From CAYYFV01 sp964451705 (GTDB taxonomy: Bacteria > Patescibacteriota > Gracilibacteria > UBA1369 > GCA-2718715): a stretch of DNA of 12,292 bases. Position 1 is the stretch's first letter. The number at the start of each line of letters is the position of its first letter. Of this stretch, positions 7,313 through 12,292 are shown in pieces. Made by a program: the position numbers and the translations under genes. The stretch covers positions 1-12,292 of the forward strand of contig CAYVIV010000029.1 in the NCBI GenBank assembly GCA_964451705.1. The letters run 5' to 3'. The notes under the pieces are model-generated. The model was not told the origin of the DNA. It made no database searches and saw only the letters and a program-made list of their open reading frames with translations.

Positions 7313-7846
7313 TTAAAACTTATTTGTTTTTAACTTTAGCACATAACCTAAGTAGTTCACCATTACATGTAAACCTCCAAACATAGTCAAAGAGACAAAA
7401 AACTGCTGCCATCCTAAATCAATATGAAAAGCTCCAAACACAAAAGCACCAATAATCCAATCAACCTGATCAAAAAACCACCAGGATTTTCCTGCAGCAA
7501 TCCCCTTTTGTCTCTTAAAAAAACTTTTAACTAAGTCTCCAAACAAAGCTCCAAATCCCAGTAAAAGCCCTAAAACCAACCAGTTAGCAGTATCTGCCAA
7601 GGGCAGCATTAGCTGACTAGTCAAATTAAATTTTTGCTGGAGATAAATTGTCAAAACAGCAGCCAGGACACCAAAAAGAAACCCTCGATAAGTTTTATTA
7701 GCACCAAAGACTCTCTGCCCCCTAAAGCTTAACCCAAAATCTACAGCCCAATTGCAAATCGGCAAAGACTTCACAATTACAGGCGCCATATTTGCTATTG
7801 CAGCTGGCAGTAAAAATAAAAAACACTCTAATATAAACTCCATCAT
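7313..7846 (-). CDS. carS: CDP-archaeol synthase-like (CarS/DUF46) CTP-transferase
   Basis: A 177-aa membrane protein of the CdsA/CarS superfamily, which transfers CMP from CTP to a phosphorylated lipid to give a CDP-activated precursor for polar lipids. The signature is clear. GANKTYRG is at residues 48-55, and FGDLVKSFFKRQKGIAAGK at 102-120 is followed by DQVDWIIG (126-133), carrying the acidic metal-binding and basic residues of the family. At least four hydrophobic segments surround them. Length fits archaeal CarS (about 170-180 aa) rather than bacterial CdsA (about 280). In archaea the substrate is digeranylgeranylglyceryl phosphate; here phosphatidic acid or a prenyl-type lipid is possible and cannot be told from sequence. 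Two consecutive ATGs (7846, 7843) could start it. A good promoter lies 31-58 bp upstream, and the MFS gene follows in the same unit. Confidence 0.85.
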   Translation of the reverse strand: MMEFILECFLFLLPAAIANMAPVIVKSLPICNWAVDFGLSFRGQRVFGANKTYRGFLFGVLAAVLTIYLQQKFNLTSQLMLPLADTANWLVLGLLLGFGALFGDLVKSFFKRQKGIAAGKSWWFFDQVDWIIGAFVFGAFHIDLGWQQFFVSLTMFGGLHVMVNYLGYVLKLKTNKF

Positions 7847-7876
7847 AACTTTAGCTCAGCAACTAAATCTAGCTAA

Positions 7877-7904
7877 ATCTTAACAGCAAAATTCAAAGAG
7901 TCAA
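7877..7904 (-). promoter_or_regulatory. Promoter of the carS-MFS unit (extended -10)
   Basis: Minus-strand TTGACT (7899-7904), a 16-bp spacer and TAAGAT (7877-7882), which is preceded by TGT to give an extended -10 (TGTTAAGAT). Predicted start near 7870 and a leader of about 24 nt to the ATG at 7846. It lies within the 73-bp gap after the leucine-rich-repeat gene. Confidence 0.6.
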
Positions 7905-7919
7905 AACTATCTTTCAAAA

Positions 7920-9005
7920 CTATAACACTCTCAAATACCTATCTATATGCACTTGAAAAGCAGCAGGAATTAATTCAATATTCGGACAATCCCTAAAAGA
8001 AACTTGCTCCGCAAAACAATCTTGTCTTACCTCCACCAGCTTAAAACAACGTAGTACTGTGAGAGATTTAACACTTAAAGTAGCTATAACCTCAATTGAA
8101 CAATTATCTAAAACTAGCTCAGTCGCAGTAGCCTTCGATACATCTTTAATATCAATGTCTAAAAACCGAATTTTTGGTGCAGATAGGTCTGCTAGTAATT
8201 GACCATTTTCATCAACAATACCAGCCTTTAAAAACAACATGCTTTGTTGCGCCGCCACATGTGACGTGGAAAATCGTAGCTCCGGAATATTTTCCAACGT
8301 GAGTGACTGCAATACAGCATTGCCAAAATCCGGCAAGCTTATATTCCCCTCACAGTCAACTAAACAAAAATTCTCGACCGCCAAGGCTTCCGGCAAAGAT
8401 GCAATTGTATTATCTGTAATAAACACAGAGCAAATTTTACAAGCCTCTTTAATCTCCAAAGCACCACATTTTGAAAGACGCAAAGTTTCTAGTTTAGTAG
8501 CCGCCGGAACTATAGAAAAATTAGCACAACCCACTATAGACAAATTGTGCAGTTGACTATTATTTAAATCATTAAACTGTGGGCAGTGAGCAATACTCAC
8601 ATCATAAAAAACAGTATTATCTGGCAAACAACTTAGTTTTGCATTTTTTTCAAAGCTAAAATTCTTATGTCTACAAGTCATCTTACCATCTATCACAATA
8701 AAATTATCCATAACCCATTTCTCCGGATTATCCACAGGCATTTGCTCTGTGGCCCACTGGGTCAAAGACTCCAGAGCTTCTCTACCAACATCTATTTCCT
8801 TGATACACTTGCTAACATAGCTTCTAACTTTAGGCTGTAATTCTGAAATAACTTCTTGAATATTAGCAGTGATTTCCTCCGACAAACCCTGAACATCTCT
8901 AGCAGTATCCATTCGACTTAACTCAACATAAATATCTACAACATGTTCTATTGCTGTTTCAAACTTCTTTGCTACAAAACCCTTGTCATCTAAAGCTTTA
9001 GACAT
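7920..9005 (-). CDS. Leucine-rich-repeat-like protein with helical N-terminal domain
   Basis: A 361-aa protein without signal peptide or membrane helix, so likely cytoplasmic. Residues 1 to about 105 are charged and helical (for example VVDIYVELSRMDTARDVQGL). From about 125 to the end, irregular repeats of about 20-23 residues carry an LxxLxLxxC pattern: LHNLSIVGCANF, LETLRLSKCGAL, VENFCLVDCEGN, LQSLTLENIPEL, VKSLTVLRCFKL, AEQVSFRDCPNI. This resembles cysteine-type or BspA-like leucine-rich repeats, usually protein-binding solenoids. I chose the ATG at 9005; a TTG two codons upstream (9011) would give 363 aa. No Shine-Dalgarno or convincing promoter is visible, although TACAAT and TATATT lie just upstream. 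The gene is followed after 73 bp by the carS promoter. The partner is unknown. Confidence 0.75.
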   Translation of the reverse strand: MSKALDDKGFVAKKFETAIEHVVDIYVELSRMDTARDVQGLSEEITANIQEVISELQPKVRSYVSKCIKEIDVGREALESLTQWATEQMPVDNPEKWVMDNFIVIDGKMTCRHKNFSFEKNAKLSCLPDNTVFYDVSIAHCPQFNDLNNSQLHNLSIVGCANFSIVPAATKLETLRLSKCGALEIKEACKICSVFITDNTIASLPEALAVENFCLVDCEGNISLPDFGNAVLQSLTLENIPELRFSTSHVAAQQSMLFLKAGIVDENGQLLADLSAPKIRFLDIDIKDVSKATATELVLDNCSIEVIATLSVKSLTVLRCFKLVEVRQDCFAEQVSFRDCPNIELIPAAFQVHIDRYLRVL

Positions 9006-9221
9006 AGTCAATCTTATTGTAAAATATACATTGAGTCTAGACTACTACAGACAAAAGTTCTAGTGCAAATTCAAAATCTCAACTAAAAATCCCAACAACC
9101 TACAGATTGTCAGGATTTAATAGCAAGGTAGCTCAACTTATAAAAACTAATTTTTAAAAATAAACAAATTACCAAGTGTTTTATCTCCCCCGAACATGGT
9201 CTGTACCAGGGCGTTGATTTT

Positions 9222-9509
9222 ATGGAGAAATTTATAGAAAAAAGAGTACAAGCCAACCAAATAGTCCACGCAATCATACCCGACACCCCACTTGCCAGCA
9301 AACTTAAAGCCGAAGCCCATGCTAAAAAAAGATTTGTCAAAGTAGTCCCAGACAAAAAATTTAACTTTAACATCTCCTTTTACTGCACCAACTCTAAGCT
9401 CTACATAGTCGATTTCGAAAAAAACCTAACTGGAATCCTTATAGACAGCCAAAAAACCGCCAAATCCATGGAAGCCATCTTCGATATGTGCTGGGACATG
9501 CTCGACTAA
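9222..9509 (+). CDS. C-terminal effector-domain fragment of a TrmB-type regulator (probable remnant)
   Basis: The 95-aa product resembles the end of TrmB-family transcription regulators. It has a strand with IIPDTP, then KKRFVKVVPDKKF, a strand that reads out a sugar-like effector domain (NSKLYIVDFEKNLTGILIDS), and a closing helix AKSMEAIFDMCWDMLD like the family's F..lWe ending. The N-terminal winged helix that binds DNA is absent. The frame stays open upstream of the ATG to 9144, reading CFISPEHGLYQGVDF, which looks like continuing domain sequence. A TAA at 9141 then blocks it, and no frame before that resembles the missing half. The ATG at 9222 has no Shine-Dalgarno or promoter. It is most likely a decayed gene, less likely a standalone ligand-binding protein. 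The TrmB assignment is by pattern only. Confidence 0.55.
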   Translation: MEKFIEKRVQANQIVHAIIPDTPLASKLKAEAHAKKRFVKVVPDKKFNFNISFYCTNSKLYIVDFEKNLTGILIDSQKTAKSMEAIFDMCWDMLD

Positions 9510-9798
9510 TTACTCTAACATTGGCTCTCTACTTAACACAGTGTTTACAAAACACCACCTTCTCAAGTGCAATAATAAGACTACCAGTACCCATGCACAA
9601 TACAACTAATATCATTCTCGGATAATAGCTTTAGTCCTATTAAACAACACAGTTTCAGATGAACATAACGCAACTTAAAGAAAAATTAGAAATAAACATA
9701 GTTTACAATTTGCCTAAATCAGCTGTATCACTCGAGTAGGCTTGGTAGCAGTTTAAAATTCAATCTAGAGTTCAAACTCACTATTCTTAATAAAGCCG
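9510..9798. other. Intergenic region between converging genes, with a 26-codon ORF
   Basis: This 289-bp stretch lies between the TrmB-like fragment (+) and the ATP-grasp gene (-). It contains small inverted repeats: GTGTTT (9541-9546) / AAACAC (9550-9555), TAAAC (9693-9697) / GTTTA (9701-9705), and GAGTT (9768-9772) / AACTC (9775-9779). None has a good T-run. The + strand holds ATG 9659 to TAG 9739, 26 codons (MNITQLKEKLEINIVYNLP...). This has a coding look and might be the remnant of a longer gene's start. No RNA gene is recognised. Confidence 0.4.
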
Positions 9799-11037
9799 TT
9801 ACGCAATAGCATCTCGAACTCTTTCCAAAGTCTTCAGGGCTAATTCACCAGACTCGGCAAAACAAATCCAACGAGCTTCCATACCTTGCAAATGATATAA
9901 AGGCATAAAATTTGCAGTCTCTGAAAGAAAACCAGAAACTTTCCCCCACACGCTAGAAATCCCCTTATCAAATGGGATATCCAAGGTTGCAAATGGTACC
10001 CTTGAATTAGACCCATAGTAAGAATCTCGAGCAAACCAGGCGGGATGGGCCGCAGTTGGTCGTCCTAAATTAACATCAACAAGCCAAGCTTTATCCTTCT
10101 CAAATAAAAAATCTACTCCACCAAGTCCTTGCATACCATGCTGACAAAGCACATTCGACACAATTCTTGATTGAGACATCACATCCTCATATAAATGCCT
10201 AAAGCGTTCTTCACCAATTACATTTCCAGCAGAGTGTGTTCCATCAACAATCTGCCTAGTTGGCAGCCCCATAACTTTACCTCCGGTAAACTGTAAAGTT
10301 AAAGAAAGCTCTGAGCCATCTTCTAAAGTTTGCAAATCCAAACATCGTTCTAGCATTTGTGGGTAGCTTGATACATCTAGGTCTTTATAAGTCTTAACCA
10401 ATCTAATCCCACTGCCTCCAGATCCATAAGGGTCCTTGATTAAATGTGCAGATCTTTCAAATCTTGCAGATTCGCTCCTCAATTCATTCTGAGAAAAACA
10501 ATTCACTCCATCCGGAATTCTCAATCCTGGCACCATTGATAAATCTAAGCCTGACATAGAACCAGGGTGTAAAATAGTTTTATTAGCATATTTATCATAA
10601 AAACCAGCACTTTCTCCAAGCACACTCAAACCATCTAGTTGTCTAAACCACTCAAAAAAAACAGGATAAGTAGAGTATGGAAATGCAACAGCATCCTGCC
10701 CCTTAGTAAAATCTCTCATCACTCCCAAAGCTTCTGCATCTATATTCCTGTCTAGCAAGTACTCAGAATCACTCACCCACAAAACATTCAAAGCTTGGTT
10801 AAATCTCGGAAAAAATATATTTTCATGAAACCAATTCACAAATTCCTCCAAGGATTCATGCCTGGGCAAAACAGTTAAGGTATTTGGCGTGCAAGCAGAT
10901 AAAAATCGTGCCGACAAATAGTACTGATCAGCCCAATCTCCATCTCCTTTATATTCCGGTTTAGGCCCCTGGGCAATTATTGTCCTCACACCTGAATCAG
11001 CAATATCGCCAGTAAAAAATTCTATTCGATCAACCAT
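9799..11037 (-). CDS. ATP-grasp superfamily ligase
   Basis: A 412-aa cytoplasmic enzyme. An N-terminal alpha/beta domain (about 1-125: TIIAQGPKPEYKGDGDWADQ) precedes an ATP-grasp fold. LGESAGFYDKYANK lies in the family's helical entry region. LIKDPYGSGGSG (Lys201, then the glycine-rich loop 205-210) binds ATP. GGVDFLF with Asp309 and LVDVNLGRP (Asp321, Asn323, Arg326) form the Mg-ATP and phosphate site. Such enzymes join a carboxylate to an amine through an acyl-phosphate; the substrates here are unknown. A peptide or amino-acid ligase of the pre-ATP-grasp type is the closest idea. I chose the ATG at 11037; GGGGTG just upstream could be a ribosome binding site, and a TTG three codons earlier (11046) is the alternative. 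It follows the M14 hydrolase gene and has its own promoter. Confidence 0.75.
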   Translation of the reverse strand: MVDRIEFFTGDIADSGVRTIIAQGPKPEYKGDGDWADQYYLSARFLSACTPNTLTVLPRHESLEEFVNWFHENIFFPRFNQALNVLWVSDSEYLLDRNIDAEALGVMRDFTKGQDAVAFPYSTYPVFFEWFRQLDGLSVLGESAGFYDKYANKTILHPGSMSGLDLSMVPGLRIPDGVNCFSQNELRSESARFERSAHLIKDPYGSGGSGIRLVKTYKDLDVSSYPQMLERCLDLQTLEDGSELSLTLQFTGGKVMGLPTRQIVDGTHSAGNVIGEERFRHLYEDVMSQSRIVSNVLCQHGMQGLGGVDFLFEKDKAWLVDVNLGRPTAAHPAWFARDSYYGSNSRVPFATLDIPFDKGISSVWGKVSGFLSETANFMPLYHLQGMEARWICFAESGELALKTLERVRDAIA

Positions 11038-11066
11038 ACACCCCAATTAAATTCCACGACAGTTTA

Positions 11067-11094
11067 TTTATAACACAGATTAACAAAAGATCAA
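11067..11094 (-). promoter_or_regulatory. Promoter of the ATP-grasp gene
   Basis: Minus-strand TTGATC (11089-11094), a 16-bp spacer and TATAAA (11067-11072). Predicted start near 11060 and a leader of about 23 nt to the ATG at 11037. It sits in the 110-bp gap after the M14 hydrolase gene, so the two genes may be only partly co-transcribed. Confidence 0.5.
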
Positions 11095-11147
11095 TAGCTT
11101 CGATTAAAAATCAATATGGTTTTTAGATCTATTAACCATACAAGAAT

Positions 11148-11990
11148 CTAACCAATCTTTTTAGCAAAAAAAACCGCTTCCTCTCCAACTTTCATCCGGT
11201 CTAATGCAGTTGGAAACACTAAAAAACAATCAAATGAAGTTTTAAAAGTCTCTCCACCCAAATCTAAAATACAAGTACCCTTTTTAACAAACTGCATATT
11301 TTCAATATCTATTAACCATTTATCTGATTTAGACTTTTTCAAAATAACTTCTGACAAAACTAATTCCTGAACAGGCTTAACATCAAATTCATATTCAATC
11401 AAACCATGTATTGATAAAAACCTAAGTAAGATCTGATATGCATTTTCCAATGCTTGAGGGTCATCATGCTGCCCAGCCTCATAGGTCATTCCAGCAACTC
11501 CCAAACTATTTGAATAAGATTCTGTATCGCCTCCCACTTCAGAAAATTTCTCCCATCCAGAAACCAAAAAACTCGACCCAAGATATTTTGCCATATGAAA
11601 CGCTATATTTTCAGCCATCAAAAAATCAGGCGCCAAACTCGAAGCTGAATGTAAATCTAAAAATGCATCCCGTCCTTCAAACAAAGTCTCAAGCAGACGC
11701 ACACGATCATATTCCACAGCTTCTCTTGCAATACCAGGCATTCCAAACATCCGATTCATATTATAGTCAACATAACGGGTCTTTTGTTCCAAGGCTTCCA
11801 AATTACCGAATGCAAAAGTAATCGACCCGCATTGTATATTCCAAACACCATCTTCAACTTCCTTCATAAAACGTTTAATAGCATAAACTCCACACGGCTC
11901 ATCCCCATGAATCCCACCAAACACAAGCAAATCCTTGCCAGGACTCTGCAACTCACAACGAAAGACTTTTTTTTCAATTTCTTTAAACAT
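11148..11990 (-). CDS. M14-family succinylglutamate desuccinylase/aspartoacylase-like zinc hydrolase
   Basis: A 280-aa cytoplasmic metallohydrolase that would release an acyl group from an N-acyl amino acid or cleave a small amide. The zinc ligands are His28 and Glu31 in GGIHGDEP and His114 in DLHSAS. DYNMNRMF (75-82, Arg80) is the substrate-carboxylate motif, and Glu171 in YEAGQHDD is the catalytic base. A C-terminal beta-rich domain (about 205-280) follows, as in AstE and aspartoacylase. All key residues are present, so it should be active. The exact substrate is unclear, and no arginine-catabolism (ast) genes are nearby. The ATG at 11990 has no Shine-Dalgarno and I see no strong promoter. 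An 8-bp inverted repeat lies 71 bp upstream. Next on the same strand is the ATP-grasp ligase, a pairing that suggests a make-and-break amide pathway. Confidence 0.88.
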   Translation of the reverse strand: MFKEIEKKVFRCELQSPGKDLLVFGGIHGDEPCGVYAIKRFMKEVEDGVWNIQCGSITFAFGNLEALEQKTRYVDYNMNRMFGMPGIAREAVEYDRVRLLETLFEGRDAFLDLHSASSLAPDFLMAENIAFHMAKYLGSSFLVSGWEKFSEVGGDTESYSNSLGVAGMTYEAGQHDDPQALENAYQILLRFLSIHGLIEYEFDVKPVQELVLSEVILKKSKSDKWLIDIENMQFVKKGTCILDLGGETFKTSFDCFLVFPTALDRMKVGEEAVFFAKKIG

Positions 11991-12060
11991 CAGAATAAAT
12001 TAATTACATCCAAGCTGCTTACCTCATTAACATAGCAACTCACGTCAAGAAAACAACCTA

Positions 12061-12092
12061 ATATGCAATTTTAAATTACAAAGTTTGCATAT
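12061..12092. repeat. 8-bp perfect inverted repeat upstream of the M14 hydrolase gene
   Basis: ATATGCAA (12061-12068) and TTGCATAT (12085-12092) are exact inverted copies separated by 16 bp. The centre-to-centre distance of 24 bp is about two helical turns, which would suit a dimeric regulator. No T-run follows on either strand, so it is not a normal terminator. It lies between the tRNA-Ser gene and the hydrolase gene. Chance occurrence in AT-rich DNA is possible. Confidence 0.4.
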
Positions 12093-12237
12093 GACTTTTA
12101 ACTCCCTCTCACAAATCTAATCTTGTGCATAGCAAATAAAATTAAATCCTTAAAAGCTTACCTGCTACTATACAATATATCAAATAAACCATACTAAAAT
12201 TACCATCTGCACCATCTCTAATACAACAGGAGCTAGC

Positions 12238-12292
12238 TGGCGGAGAGAGGGGGATTCGAACCCCCGAAAGCTTTCACTTTACACGCTTTCCA
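12238..12292 (-). tRNA. tRNA-Ser(GGA), 3' part only (cut by window end)
   Basis: The minus strand gives the 3' part of a class II tRNA. It runs from anticodon GGA with its flanking bases (TGGAAA) through the 3' anticodon stem (GCGTG), a long variable arm (AAAG / CTTT), the T arm (GGGGGTTCGAATCCCCC), acceptor TCTCTCC and discriminator G, to an encoded CCA at 12238-12240. The long variable arm and the resemblance of the anticodon region to bacterial tRNA-Ser(GGA) set the identity. The D arm and 5' half lie beyond the window. Confidence 0.93.

Noticed and set aside
9110..9373. Minus-strand 87-codon ORF with a hydrophobic start
   Set aside because: It overlaps the + strand TrmB-like frame, whose translation has family-like motifs. 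The hydrophobic stretch is the antisense of that coding sequence.
11438..12035. Plus-strand frames over the M14 hydrolase gene
   Set aside because: They overlap a gene with intact catalytic motifs on the other strand and give low-complexity, Gln/His/Asn-rich translations.
12043..12048. TTGACG on the minus strand as a -35 for the M14 hydrolase gene
   Set aside because: No -10-like hexamer lies 15-19 bp downstream.
1..12292. CRISPR array, insertion sequence or prophage
   Set aside because: No regularly spaced repeats, transposase, integrase or phage-like gene was seen. The tRNA-Ser at the right end has no visible attachment-site repeat within the window.

Overview
The window is about 12.3 kb of AT-rich bacterial DNA. 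The best guess is a Candidate Phyla Radiation (Patescibacteria) genome, from three things: a CarS/CdsA-type 'CDP-archaeol synthase' in a bacterial gene set, an MFS protein of the kind I associate with that group, and several lineage-specific ORFs. The assignment is inference from gene content, not proof. The genetic code appears standard: TAA, TAG and one TGA (the gene at 5217-5996) all end genes, and no gene needs UGA read as an amino acid. Good Shine-Dalgarno sequences are nearly absent, but several genes have a sigma70-like promoter placed so that the leader would be only about 15-25 nt.

Left part (1-5200). A complete 2-Cys peroxiredoxin (ahpC, +) converges on a minus-strand pair, a hypothetical gene followed by metG (methionyl-tRNA synthetase), across a clean bidirectional hairpin terminator at 591-620. 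A 590-bp intergenic region separates the hypothetical gene from the divergent translational GTPase typA/bipA. It is not empty: it holds a consensus -35 (TTGACA), a self-complementary segment and a hairpin-plus-T-run terminator. Together they outline a candidate small RNA of about 130 nt (2899-3030). A weakly supported 47-codon ORF follows, then the typA promoter.

Middle part (5200-9510). A minus-strand series reads leucine-rich-repeat-like protein (7920-9005), CDP-archaeol-synthase-like membrane enzyme (7313-7846), MFS transporter (6056-7216) and an unrecognised helical protein (5217-5996). Promoter-like sequences in front of the second and fourth suggest a carS-MFS unit and a separately started last gene. 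On the + strand, 9222-9509 encodes what looks like only the C-terminal effector domain of a TrmB-type regulator. Its reading frame is open upstream but has no DNA-binding domain, so it is probably a remnant.

Right part (9510-12292). An M14-family aspartoacylase/succinylglutamate desuccinylase-like zinc hydrolase (11148-11990) is followed in the same direction by an ATP-grasp ligase (9799-11037). One enzyme type makes amide or peptide bonds and the other cuts acyl-amino acids, so the pair may be a small-molecule synthesis and turnover module. The window ends inside a tRNA-Ser(GGA) gene on the minus strand with an encoded CCA end.

The most interesting items are the candidate structured small RNA upstream of typA, the ATP-grasp/M14 pair, and the archaeal-type lipid cytidylyltransferase next to an MFS protein. 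I found no CRISPR array, insertion sequence or defence island.
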